DNA of 64,000 nucleotides, taken from positions 14,255,501 through 14,319,500 of the forward strand of contig CM075765.1 of the NCBI GenBank assembly GCA_037974665.1, read 5' to 3'. The notes beneath the pieces were generated by a model. It was given only the letters and a program-made list of their open reading frames with translations. It was not told the DNA's origin and did not search any database. How positions within the stretch are numbered: position 1 is the stretch's first letter; the number at the start of each line of letters is the position of its first letter. A program made the translations under genes and the position numbers. This document shows positions 26,282 to 37,214 of the stretch, one piece after another. The DNA is from Ehretia macrophylla (Eukaryota > Streptophyta > Magnoliopsida > Boraginales > Ehretiaceae).

Positions 26282-27653
26282 GGTATATCAAAATACCAAA
26301 GTGATTAGCAAACGGACTATGGAAGGTCCACGACTAGAGTCAATGTACGTGATGTCTGCGGAGACTGCCTATGTCAGCAAGACAAGGAAGAACGAGACAG
26401 TTGATCTGTGGTACGCACGTCTTGGACATGTCAGCTATTACAAGTTGAAGGAAATGATGAGAAATGAGATGTTAAAAGGTCTTCCTCACCTAGAAGTTCG
26501 AGAAGACACAGTATGTGTTGGCTGTCAATATGGGAAGACGCATCAACTACCTTATGAAGAATCCACATTCAGAGCCAAGAAGCCGTTGGAGTTGGTCTAC
26601 TCAGACGTGTTTGGACTAGTGAAACAACCATCTATCTCAGGAATGCGCTACATGGTGACGTTCATTAACAATTTCTCAAGGTACGTGTGGGTGTACTTCA
26701 TAAAAGAAAAATCAAAGACGTTTACCAAGTTCAAAGTGTTTAAAGAAACAATTGAGAGTGAAGTAGGCAATAAGATCCAATGCTTACGCACTGATAATGG
26801 AAGAAAATACACCGCAGATGAATTCACTAAATATCTAAAAGCATGTCTAATACGCCATCAGTTTACTTGCCCAGGTATTCCGCAGCAAAACGGTGTAGCC
26901 GAAAGGAAGAACATATATCTTGCAGAAATCTATCAGAGTATGTTACACATAAGAAATGTGTCTATAAGGTTTTGGGCAGACTGTATGAGAACAGTGGCCT
27001 ACATAATCAACAGACTTCCACAACAGAGGCTCGGGTTTGTCTCACCCTTTGAGAAGTTGTGGAATATTAAGTCAACGGTGAGTCACTTTCGAGTATTTGG
27101 ATGTGTATGTTACGTATTTGTACCAAAATCACCTACGTAGCAAGTTTGATAAGAAGGCAATACGGTGTATCTTTGTCGGCTACGACTACCAAAGAAAAGG
27201 TTGGAGATGCTGCGACCCTACAATAGGACGCTACTACACCTCAAGGAATGTAGTGTTTGATGAAGTATCAGCATGGTGGTCACCAGAATATATAGCGCTA
27301 CCAAATTCGAGGGATGTTGAAGATGAGAAGACCGAGGATGTGCCTATTGAAGAAGGTGATCTAGAAGTCAGAAAGGATATAAGGCATATTGATACAAGTC
27401 AAGGACCGAAGAAGACACTAAGGAGGAAGGGACTCCACAACCACAATTGAGAAGGTCAACGAGGCCAAGGAAACTAAATCCCAAGTATGTTGACGCATCC
27501 TTAATTGAAGTGTGTAATGTGAAGGAGTCGCTTATATATGAAAGAGCAGGCGGGAAGCTTAAGTGGCAGAAGACTTATCCACATGGCTTCATAGAACGGT
27601 ATAAGGGCTTACACCAATTAAATTTGGAGAATTCAAAAAGAAGCTCAGGGTGA
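26282..27653 (+). pseudogene. copia-1 integrase and pol linker; RT and RNase H missing
   Basis: Continues the copia-1 polyprotein after the copia-2 insertion. Zinc finger: H in [13 protein letters not shown] and C-x2-C in [12 protein letters not shown]. Core: D in [10 protein letters not shown] in LRTDNGRKY and E in [10 protein letters not shown], so the catalytic triad is present. A stop (27138-27140) and frame change interrupt the C-terminal part, which resumes as KFDKKAIRCIFVGYD and NVVFDEVSAWW. A third frame gives RRSTRPRKLNPKYVDASL, the hinge that normally precedes reverse transcriptase. The text then runs to the end of the internal region without any RT or RNase H motif, so those domains have been deleted or never existed in this copy. 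Confidence 0.85.
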
Positions 27654-27681
27654 CCAAAAGAGCAGGACTACAAGAGAGTTA

Positions 27682-27695
27682 GTGTTGAGGGGGAG
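27682..27695 (+). other. copia-1 polypurine tract
   Basis: GTGTTGAGGGGGAG directly before the TG of the 3' LTR. Confidence 0.75.
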
Positions 27696-28166
27696 TGTTA
27701 AAATAAAACAACACCAACTCTCTAGAATATTCAAACATATTTTTGCTTAGATTTGTGTTGATTTATCCAGACCATTCCATGAGAAAAATCTCACTAACCC
27801 ACTTGAATATAATATTGATCCTAGAAGCATCTACTTAAGTCAGGTATTGAGCAAACCGACTTTGGACATCTATAAATAGAGCATTGTTGTGTTATTGTGC
27901 AGTGGAGTCAAGTGAGTCGTGAAGAAGAGTGGAGAGAAGTAAGATAAGAGTCATAGCTAGGTGTTAGTGTAAGTGAGTGTCCTACCATAGGTGTGTAAGA
28001 AGTGTCTAGTCTTGTAGGAGTTTATAAATAATATATATTAAAGCATTGTGTTGCTTCTTTAGCCTTCTCGTGTATAGTAAACTTGTGTGAGAATCATTAA
28101 AGTCTAAGTGGGTCCTACCACTATTGTTGTCTTAATTAAACTACTTTATTGATTTATTGTTCTACA
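27696..28166 (+). mobile_element. copia-1 3' LTR (471 bp)
   Basis: Starts TGTTAAAATAAAACAACACC and ends TTGTTCTACA. Its 3' 190 bases match the truncated 5' LTR at 4926-5115. The matching target duplication cannot be checked because the 5' LTR start is lost. Confidence 0.9.
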
Positions 28167-28179
28167 TGTCAGAAGGGTG

Positions 28180-28620
28180 AAAGAAATAGAGAATGATGGA
28201 AACTTAACATTGATGGATAGTCATTATTTCAAGATGAGGAGGAGAATTGGATGTCGGGTTTTGTGGTGAATGTGGGAATTGCTATCAATAATATAACAGA
28301 ATTGATTGGACTTTGAGAGGGATTGAAGCTAGCAATTACATTGAGAATTCATAAACTCACTATTGAGTCAGATTCACAACTAATTATTAGTTTGATCAAG
28401 GAACAGACCCCACCCAACAGTTCGCTTAAATGGTTAATTCGGGATTGCAAGTATATGCTACAAAGTAATGTCGAGTTCAATATTGAATATGTTTACAGGT
28501 AGGCAAACGTTTGTGCGGATTGGATTACAAACAATGCTTTCATGTGGCCATTAGGAGCTCACATCATATGGAGTGACACACCCCCGACTTGTAATTGTGT
28601 AGTTTCGGCTTTTGCCTCTC
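28180..28620 (+). pseudogene. LINE-type RNase H domain (RVT_3) remnant
   Basis: A broken frame reads NWMSGFVVNVGIAINN, then EGLKLAITLRIHKLTIESDS (the E and D of the RNase H core), QLIISLIKEQ, and NVEFNIEYVYR followed by a stop and ANVCADWITNNA. This is the order of the RVT_3 RNase H domain at the end of plant L1-type LINEs and related host RNase H-like proteins. At least two in-frame stops. Probably a LINE 3' fragment interrupted by copia-1. Confidence 0.7.
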
Positions 28621-28639
28621 AAGGAAAAAAAAATCGATT

Positions 28640-29050
28640 TTGTACCAAATCATGGCATTTTTACCATTTATTAGTTTATGTTTAACTGACAATTAACTAG
28701 GGACAAATTCAACTTTATTTAAGGAATTATTGAAAGCACTTGGAATGTGCGCCAATTCTGAACATTGCCTCACACCCAAAATATATATGACTGCATACAA
28801 AAATATAAGTTTAAGGTTGCAAGATAGCTCGAATGGTGCTCACATTCTGATGATGTATGGAGAGCGTGGCATAAGGAAGCTAACTATTGTGACTATAATT
28901 TATATTGTAGAAGATTTGAAACTAGTAACTGTATTTCAAATAGAAGAAAAATTGAAGAAAAAAGTGATGTGGTTCATTTACAAAATGTATTTTATTTACC
29001 GAGTTTGAAATTAGAGAAACGTGAATATTGATGATGGAAGTATATACATA
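28640..29050. other. no gene seen
   Basis: AT-rich intergenic DNA. A 92-codon frame (28730-29008) shows no recognisable motif. Confidence 0.4.
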
Positions 29051-29054
29051 TACT

Positions 29055-29127
29055 GGCCATTTGGTCTAGTGGTATATATGAATCTTGCTTTAGATGCAAG
29101 AGGTTTCAAGTTCAATTCTGGTATGTA
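29055..29127 (+). repeat. tRNA-Pro-like pseudogene or SINE head
   Basis: Contains an A box (TGGTCTAGTGGTAT), an anticodon-type stem-loop (CTTGC-TTTAGAT-GCAAG) and a B box (GGTTTCAAGTTCAATTC). The layout resembles plant tRNA-Pro, but the loop would give anticodon TAG instead of TGG and the acceptor stem does not pair. An unrelated tail with A-rich ends follows, so a SINE or decayed tRNA fits better than a working gene. Confidence 0.5.
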
Positions 29128-29189
29128 ACATCTAATGTGATGTAAAATACTTTATGGTTCCCTTAAATAAATAAAAAACGGATATACAT

Positions 29190-29300
29190 ATCTCTTAGAG
29201 AGAGAGAGACAGACATAGAGGGAGACACAGAGAGAGAGAGAAAGAGTTGGGTTTTGTGAGAGAAAGGGGGAAGAGAAGAAAGAAGGAAAGAGAAATATTT
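29190..29300 (+). repeat. (GA)n-rich simple repeat
   Basis: Imperfect GAGAGA tract with interspersed ACA and GGG. Confidence 0.8.
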
Positions 29301-29520
29301 AGAAGAATTTATATTTTGAAATGAAGGGTTATGATTCATTTCATCATTTCATCTAATGGTTTTGAATGTCTTAATCTAATGGGTAATATTTTGTACTAAA
29401 AAATTTAGGAAGATGGTTAAGATCAGAGATAGATGATAATAGGAGAGGAGCCAAGGTTCAATACTAAGAAATATGATATGATCAAACAAAATTGAAAATT
29501 GTGATTTATCAATATATTAA

Positions 29521-29845
29521 GAGTTAATACAACTTTTGATCCCTTATCTTTGACCTTATTGACGATATGAGCCTTTATCTTCAAAAGTTATACATTTCAA
29601 TTTCTTATCTTTTCAAATTAGGATACCGTTAGCCCTTTTGTGTGAATCGGTTAAAATTCTAATATCAGTCTTTTTGTCCACAAAGACACACGTGCGTTTG
29701 CAGTCAAATTTTTAATGGATTCACACAAAAGGACTAACAGTGTCCCAACTTGAAAATATAAGGGACTGAAATGTATCACTTTTGAATATAAAAGACCATA
29801 TCGTCAAAGAGGTTAAAAGTAAAGGACCAAAAATAGTATTAACCC
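29521..29845. mobile_element. Mutator-like foldback MITE (325 bp)
   Basis: Almost wholly palindromic: the left arm starts GAGTTAATACAACTTTTGAT and the right arm ends GGACCAAAAATAGTATTAACCC. Flanked by a perfect 9-bp target duplication ATATATTAA (29512-29520 and 29846-29854), diagnostic of Mutator-type insertion. Sits directly upstream of the inverted arm carrying SLF1. Confidence 0.85.
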
Positions 29846-29879
29846 ATATATTAAAAAGAAACATGAACTATACTTATTG

Positions 29880-32065
29880 AAAAATATTGACAGTTTGAAG
29901 ATCATATTTAAGTTGCAATATTATGTCATTTGGATTTAAAGCTGGCAAGACAGACAGATAAGATGAGTGTAGGTAAAGTCAATTTGAGTTGTTAAAAATT
30001 TATTCTCCTATTTTCTCGTGACTAGCCAAATTAGTCACTAAGTACAACGTTAGTGTTAATTACTGCGTAGACGATTGTAAGTTTTGAATGACCCATAATT
30101 AATATGCAAACAGCAGGAGTCAAATGTTTTTACGCATGAAAAATTCAAAACTACCCGAATAATTAGGAAATAGATGGATCAATCATCTCTCTTTTGTATA
30201 CTATTTTATATAGTAAATTTATCCAATATAAGAAATTAAGGATGAAGAAGTGATAGTTTATGATATGAATTTGTGTATTGAATATCAAATCTCTCATGGT
30301 AAAAATTTTTGGGAACATATATAAATTAACCAATTTTTAAAATTTTTATGCTGCAGAATCTACAAATAGGGGATTGAGTTTCACGCATGTAAAAATCAAG
30401 AGGATCCCCATTCATGGATATATCTCTCAGGTTTGATAAATCAAAATAAGAGGAACTAATCTTTTAATTATAGAATGAGAGTGGTCCAATAACTCTATCT
30501 ACATCAATCTTAGCCACGCTTTATAATTGGAAAAATGAGCACCGTGGATAACCCTGAGGATTAAGCATAAAAATAGAATTTTAGCATGCGAAACGGATCA
30601 AATATTATATGGATATTAATTATCTCCGACGCTGAGACTACGGATAGTTTCAACCACCTTTATATCTCATCCTCCCAGTTATAGATTTTTAATTGATTCT
30701 GTGTATTTTTGTTCTCTTAATATGTAATAGTGCGACTCAAGAGTGTCTGCAAATCTTGGCAGGCTCTGGTGGCAGATCCCAATTTCATAGACAAACACTT
30801 TGAAACCAGAGCTCGTATTACTAAAAATAGTTGTATCCTCGTTGCACGTCAAACCGTGCCTGAAATTCTTTGCGACATCGATATGGAGGATGTTGTACTT
30901 TCTCTGATTATTCATGACGATGACGTCAAAGAAAAAACAACAATCAGATGTGTTGATCTGGAGCTACCTCAACTGGTCCCAAAAGGGTCACCCGACGATG
31001 TGTTGAGTGATGAGCGGGGCATATTTTGTGTTGCGTATATGGGACAACGTGACATTTTCGTTTTCAATCCTGCTACTAAAGAATTTAAGGCCCTTCCAAC
31101 AAGTGATTATCCCAAAGAACCACCAAACACATGTCATTGGGAACATTTTCTTGCATTTGGTTTTGATCATAAAACGAATGATTATCAAGTGGTGAAAATT
31201 TGGACTTTTCGCCATTTACCCCTGGATGGTGTACCGGCCTCATACTCGTATAAGGTACAACAATGCAGCCTGAAGAATCCTGATCAATCCTGGAAGGAGA
31301 TCAATGTCACTGTTCCGCATGGTATCTTTACATCTGATCGTGAGGGCGGCTCCATTTATTTGAAAGGAAAATTTTACTGGCGCTCCGCAGATTCTTGCTT
31401 GCCAGAGAGATTCTTTGTATATGATTTTAGCAATCAAACATTTGATGTGTTACAGTTGCCTGATCCACCCACAGCAGGATTCATGGGCGATAATTATTAC
31501 GGTTATTGGGCGGCGTGTGTTGCTTTCAATGATACCATTGCTTTGGTCAGTTTACCTATTCCGACCGATAACTACCGCAGGGAGATTTGGTTAATGCAGG
31601 ATGAACACCTCCAAGACCACGACGGTCGAGACCCGCGTGTTGTTGTTCATGTGTCTTGGGCTAAATTTATGACTACAGACATGCTAGCGACAAATATCAC
31701 GGTAGCGGGATCTTGGAAGAATGGTCAATGTTTACTTGTTTGTGATGACAATTATAAGCTTCTTTCCATCAATTTGTGTACCCAAGAAATTACAGATCTT
31801 GAGATTGAGTTGGATGATTCGATACCACCTCTTGTTTATAACGAGAATCTTTCCAGTTTTATTTAGATTGGATAGCATACTTGGTCACCCGATATCCACC
31901 AGTATGAGGGAAAGATTGAAGTAACGTGGAGCCAAAGTGGCATGGTCTCGGGAGCGGACTTGGGGGATTAGTTAAGAATCTTGTTGGCTCAAACCAAGTG
32001 GTACTTTAACCACTTCTATTGATATATAAAATGTATTTATTAGTACAATTTGGGAGATCATTTGC
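29880..32065 (+). repeat. left arm of inverted SLF duplication
   Basis: Upstream region, SLF1 and about 190 bases of 3' flank match 39055-41480 in reverse orientation. Shared upstream blocks include the ATGAAAAATTCAAAACTACC stretch near 30137, the GAGGATCCCCATT block near 30400 and the GAGCACCGTGGATAA block near 30537. The homology includes all of the SLF1 coding remnant and ends near ATTTGGGAGATCATTT at about 32060, just before a (TA)n tract. Confidence 0.8.
30730..31866 (+). pseudogene. SLF1: S-locus F-box-like gene lacking its start and most of the F-box
   Basis: A 378-codon frame that opens with GTG and has no in-frame ATG upstream before a stop. It begins inside the F-box (RLKSVCKSWQALVADPNFID) and continues through a full F-box-associated (FBA) domain, with GIFCVAYM, FVFNPATKEFKALP, FGFDHKTNDYQVVKIW, GKFYWRS and a C-terminus LVYNENLSSFI. 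SLF/SFB proteins are pollen-side subunits of an SCF ubiquitin ligase that recognises S-RNases. Comparison with SLF2 shows that the start codon, the first 23 or so codons and part of the leader are deleted between about 30728 and 30730, while the promoter-like DNA before them is kept. The first in-frame ATG (30883) would give about 327 residues with no F-box. A spliced upstream exon is possible (the junction reads TAATAG) but I see no candidate. Confidence 0.8.
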
Positions 32066-32083
32066 TATTTATTCATTGCTATT

Positions 32084-32085
<2 letters not shown>

Positions 32086-32152
<67 letters not shown>
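32086..32152. repeat. (TA)n microsatellite
   Basis: About 33 uninterrupted TA units just past the end of the left SLF arm. Confidence 0.95.
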
Positions 32153-32156
<4 letters not shown>

Positions 32157-32159
32157 CTA

Positions 32160-32700
32160 AGCCTCATTTATATATCTTTTGTAATTTTAGTTTTCTACTT
32201 CCTAATAACTAACTCTTATGGTGAAAATTAAGACATACATGACATTTCCTACAATAATCTCTCTTAGCGAATAACAATAACTCATTTTATATCGTTTCTA
32301 TCTGTCCCAAAATGGGGATAGAAAATAATTAAAGTAACTTCCATCCCACATGTTTCTCATAAACATTACTATCAAGTTCTTGACCTAAAAAAAAGGACAC
32401 CAAAAATATTTCTTTAAACAAAGGTATTTACAACAAGGTCCGCCACAGCTAGGCTACTAATTTGCACAAAGTTTTAAATTACATACAAAAAAATTTTCAT
32501 TTCAAATCGACCACTGAATATAACTTTTTATTTCACTTAGCAATTTACACTAAGGTAAATTATGCCACAGGCAAGCTACATTTTTTTAGTTTTTCAATTT
32601 AATTTCAACTAATTTTTATTTTTGGTTGAGTAAAATTATCATTAATTTGTCACATTATTTCAATAATATAAATAGGTTAAATTAGGTCACACTTTTGGTT
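32160..32700. other. no gene seen
   Basis: AT-rich DNA between the microsatellite and an LTR fragment. Confidence 0.4.
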
Positions 32701-32710
32701 TAATCTCTCT

Positions 32711-32964
32711 TGTTGGAGCAATACTTGCAAGAATATGTTATTCTTCGTGGATTGTATTTTGTATGCCTCTTGCTATATCTAGAGAACACTCTCTTGTACC
32801 TATTATTTATTGATAGTGAAAATTTTTGGGTGGACTTCGGTCCCGTGGTTTTTCTCTCCATGTTGGGGAGGTTTTACACATTACAATCTTGGTGTTGCTC
32901 TACTTTTGTTGAAATTTCAGATTTGTGCATTGTGTGTGTTGGCTCTATTTGTTGCTTCCTAACA
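32711..32964 (+). mobile_element. copia LTR fragment
   Basis: TGTTGGAGCAATACTTGC...CTTCCTAACA, with the GGTCCCGTGGTTTTTCTC and ACAATCTTGGTGTTG stretches that recur at the 3' end of many plant copia LTRs. No target duplication found. The 151-codon frame over it (32710-33165) is this LTR read through and is not a gene. It sits about 460 bases upstream of RN1. Confidence 0.5.
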
Positions 32965-33354
32965 AGTTTACATAAGAGAGAGGTGTTTTTCAGCTGTGCA
33001 TTTGTTATTATTTCTCTAATTTGTGTGTTAATTTCGGGTTTCCTTCCAATAAATTGGACCTGCAAAATAAGAAAACCTATACTTCCAAACCCCTTTCCTT
33101 TTTTTTCCCGGTTTACTTGGAAGCCAATAGGCCACAAAAGGTATAGAGGCACATATATAGTATGACAAAGTGGTCTTCTTATATATAGTAATTATTCATT
33201 GCATTGCATGTGAACATCACATCATACTTGATCTTCTTACATATTATCTTTTTTAATTTTAATTGGCTGACGAGTCTTAATTAGGGTTTTTTTTTTAATT
33301 GTGTCTTCTTAATTAATTGAAACTTAAGTATGCATCCAATGATAGTTCTGTCCC

Positions 33355-33360
33355 TATAAA
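33355..33360 (+). promoter_or_regulatory. TATA box of RN1
   Basis: TATAAA in the context GTCCCTATAAAAACCCAGCAC, 63 bases before the RN1 start codon. The aligned place in RN2 reads TATAGAAA, so that copy's TATA box is altered. Confidence 0.55.
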
Positions 33361-33422
33361 AACCCAGCACAAATTACAATATCTTCAAGTCTGAAATGTT
33401 AAAGTACCAATTGATATCCACA

Positions 33423-34595
33423 ATGAAGTCTCTAACTTTCCTTCTGATTATGTGCTTCTTTTTCTGTTGTTGCTACAGCTAGCCAACTCAGCAGCCATCT
33501 GGGTATCGGCTAGCTCAACTTTGGCCTGCTGCATTTTGTAATTTTAGCGTTATTTGTAATAGGACCAAATTGAACAAAGGGATAAACTTTACTATCCATG
33601 TCCTGTGGCCACATGACTCCAAGGGTAAATCGATTCCTCCACCATGCCAAGGGTCTAAATTCAACGTTTCGATGGTGAGTGACATAGTTTAATATTGCAA
33701 TTTTTTTTCGCATTTTTGATTGTTTTTGCATTCTACAATACTTCATGTTAATCAAAAGTATGTAAATATAGGCAAATTAAGGCCAATTATAATTAATTTT
33801 TCCCTTTATCGATCTCTTGATCATTTGTGATGAACCCGGAGTAAACTTACATATTTCATTCTACTCATTGTTATATATACAAATCAAGCCTACAGTATAT
33901 CTTTAAAAATATATTTAACTAACTAATTATATAATATTGTTTGATCATGATCTACAGGTTCAGAATATTAAGACTGGACTTAACAAAGCATGGCCTTACT
34001 TCAGTATCCGGGATAGGAGAAATGAAAAGTTCTGGAGATACGAATGGGTAAAACATGGAAGATGCTCTGAGAGTTTGCTCGATCAGAAGAGTTACTTTGA
34101 GATTGTCCTCCACCTGAAGAACAAGTTTGATATTTTCGAGACGCTGCAAGATGCTGGTATGTTATATAGATTACAAGTAATTATTAATTCTGTCTTAATT
34201 CGGTTTTCGATCGAGCTAGCTAGCTAGCATTTGATAATATTGCTAGAGTCAATATAATTTTAATTTGAGTGGCACATACTCAACATTTCTATCTAATAAC
34301 TAAATATTATGTTTTGCGTGAGAAAATTATTCACGGAAATATATATGTAGGGATTCTCCTAGATGATCAGAGCTATAGTCCTCAAGATGTTTTTGACACG
34401 ATCATCAAGAAGCTAAACTTTGAGCCCGAGTTAAGATGCCAAGAGAATGCTAATGGAAAGTTATTGTTAAAGGAGGTTTACTTGTGCGTTGATCACCTTG
34501 GGCAACAATTCGTGAATTGCGGCTTCAAAGGCAAATCGTGCTTCCTTCCTCAATACTCTAATCATGTTGTCTTCAAAGCATTAGCCTCACCTTAA
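33423..34595 (+). pseudogene. RN1: S-RNase-like RNase T2, three exons, one in-frame stop
   Basis: Exons 33423-33674, 33958-34156 and 34351-34595, all joined by GT-AG introns in compatible phases, would give about 231 residues, the usual S-RNase length. A hydrophobic signal peptide (SLTFLLIMCFFFCCC) comes first. A TAG at 33480-33482 follows it at once, where RN2 has CAG; without it the frame is open to the final TAA. Catalytic segment 1 is FTIHVLWPHD, with V where almost all T2 RNases have G; segment 2 is FWRYEWVKHGRC, complete. Both catalytic histidines and conserved cysteines (PPCQGS, YLCVD, NCGFKGKSC) are present. S-RNases are secreted style cytotoxins that degrade RNA of self pollen tubes. 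Two introns, one in the hypervariable region and one after segment 2, resemble reports for Prunus and Rubiaceae. A conserved paralogue with non-S function is possible. Confidence 0.85.
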
Positions 34596-34599
34596 TTAG

Positions 34600-36900
34600 T
34601 AGCATATATATCCCGAGCTAACGGACTAGGACTGCTTTTTAATAATTTAATCAGAGTATAGATAATAGATAATTATAAGATTTTATCTGTCTTATTAAAC
34701 AATGAAAGGGGATGAAATTTATAAGTAATCTCATTAACTATAGTATATCGCATAAAAATTGATTGTGTCGTCGTACGATTAATAATAAAAGGTAAAAATA
34801 AAGCAATAACAATATAGATTAAAGTCCTATTTGACCACACGAATAGCTACTCGAGTGTCGTACTCAAAGAATTGGAATTATTGCATGAGAATTCAAAAGA
34901 AAACAAATAAATTAAGAAAATTGAATTGGAGTTGTCTAGATTAATTATTAAAAAGAATTAAGAATTGACTAATGACTTGTACTCATAACTAAACAAAAAT
35001 TTAGGTTTTAGGGATCTTATGAAAAAAAAAAAGTGATTTGGGGTGATAGCTAACTTTGATTACTCTAATCAATGCTAATGGAGATTGTCGAGTTATGCAC
35101 GGATTGATTAGACTACAAGCTCTAATCTTACGGGATTAATTAGTTTAAGGTATTGGAGCATAACCTATGACTAGCGCATAAATTATCTTCCATTAGACTA
35201 AAAGATTCAAAACCATTAGATGACATAATGAAATTAATCTTAACCCTACAATTTCCTGTTTTTTGTTTTTGTTTTTCTCATTCTTCTCCATCTCTCCTCT
35301 ATTTCTCTCTCACACGACTGAAAAGTTCACGTTGCTCTGACAAATTTCATAGTTTCTCACGGATTCAAGATCTTATGCGTCAAGGCTTCAAGAAAAAGAG
35401 GGTTTGAAGTTTGCCTTAGGCGGCTGCAAGCTTACGCACATTGAGTTGTTGTTCCTGCTGATAGTTCTTCTATTGACATTTTCTGCAGGGAAGAGCCCCC
35501 GATATTTTTTTTTTTCAAAATATTTTATGTAGTATCGTTAAAAAAAAAATTATTGTCGTCAAAAAAATCTATACAGTATCGTTAAAAATAAGTTAACGGC
35601 CCCCCCTTTTTGATCTTTTTCCTTGTCATAAATATTCTTATTTGAATCTTGACCCCCCAATTTTAAAGTCCTGCCTCTGCCTTTGATTTTCTATACATTG
35701 TTAAAGAAGCAATCAAAAAGAAACAGATGTTGTATTCTTGGTTTCAATGCTATATTTTCTTTTATGCAGTTTGTTAGTTTTTATGTCTCGTTTTCAGTTG
35801 TATGATGGAACTTTGTTTATTCCAATCACAAAGATCTAAAATTGCATAATACTTATCATTATTTATCACTTATGCATTTTAATAATCAGATAGGAAGGTG
35901 TTTCTAAGAAAAATTACATCAGATGGTGTACCTTTTTCTTTTTCTTTTTGGCAACCAAGGGCGGAATCAGGCACCGGGGGTTAGTGTATGCATCCGATGT
36001 CTGACTCTGCCTTTGACAGTGATACAGTCAGTAACAAACGGTTCGAAGACACTTATTTATTCATAAACTAATATTTAATTTACGTACATTATAGCAATTA
36101 TAAAATGTAAGCATTAAAGTATGTACAAAGTGTTCAAAATATGACTCTTCTAGTACAATAATAATAATAGAGAAGAATAAATGACTATATCAATACAAAA
36201 AGTATATTGCATCAATTAAAATAAATATATGAAAATAAACCAAAACAAGCTCACAATAACACACATAGATAAATTATATATGTAATTACACCCCTAAAAA
36301 TGAACAAAATTAAAGAATAAATTCAACATATAAAATTCCTTCTTTTGTGTAATATGGTTAAACTTCTTTCAGTATATGAAACGCGACAACAAACCATCCA
36401 AATTTGTTTACAGTTTTATTGAAAGAAAAAAAAATTACAAGAAGTAAATCATGCCTTTTTCTTTTTTAACTTTTACATAGACCACCAGTCACAAAATTTA
36501 TTATATGAATTGAATAATTACACCAAAGATGTAAGAATCAGTTACGAATCAAGTCAAACCAATAGAGTGATAGATATAATTATTAATATAAAGTTATCAT
36601 GCTAAATAATTCAAGTTGCGAGTTTCTATATATTTACATAGTAAACTTGAATTGGAAAATAATAAGTGTAGCATGATACTTAAAGTTACAAAATTAGTTG
36701 AGTATATACTTGCAGCTCTAAAAAAAATCAGCTGCAACAAAAAAAAGGTGCATCTATTTTTTTAATTAAATAAATGTACATGCATACACTGTGGCCTATT
36801 TAGCTCCGCCGTTGTAGGCAAGTAAGAGAGTTTCATTATATCAAAAATATTAATAGTGTACAAAATGGTGTTCAGCACCAACTAAACTAGGAAGCTCGAA
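34600..36900. other. no gene seen
   Basis: AT-rich intergenic DNA downstream of RN1. Homopolymer-rich stretches near 35500-35620 and a GGGCGGAATCAGGCACCGGG patch near 35960 look like decayed transposon. No frames with recognisable motifs. Confidence 0.4.
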
Positions 36901-37214
36901 TCAAAGATCCCATACTTCACAAATAGCTCTATTCAAAAAGTTGTTTTTATATTTTTTTCCTATATACAATTTGTATTTTAAAGTCAAATTTAATTTTACT
37001 AAATATTTGTTCTTGAGTAAGAATTTCTTATTGAAAGACACACTTGTTCCTCTTTCTCCAAAGGTGGTAAATGGAAGCACCCAAAAAGAGCTTGATGACA
37101 GTCGCTTGAAGAGATATACAATCACAATTGCGAACAATTTCCATCCATCTCATAGGACATTTTCACAATTTGAGACCCATTTTCCAAATTCTCCTAAAAA
37201 AAGAACACTAAAAA

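Noticed and set aside
29055..29127. Functional tRNA gene
   Set aside because: The acceptor stem does not pair, and the anticodon would not match the isotype suggested by the rest of the sequence.
32710..33165. 151-codon plus-strand frame with hydrophobic content upstream of RN1
   Set aside because: It reads through a copia LTR fragment and its T-rich flank. The hydrophobicity comes from T-rich codons.
37050..37125. TTGATGACAGTCGCTT, identical to part of copia-1 gag (5591-5606)
   Set aside because: The match is about 16 bases with weak extension and in a different reading frame, so chance or a tiny relic. Not enough to call an element.
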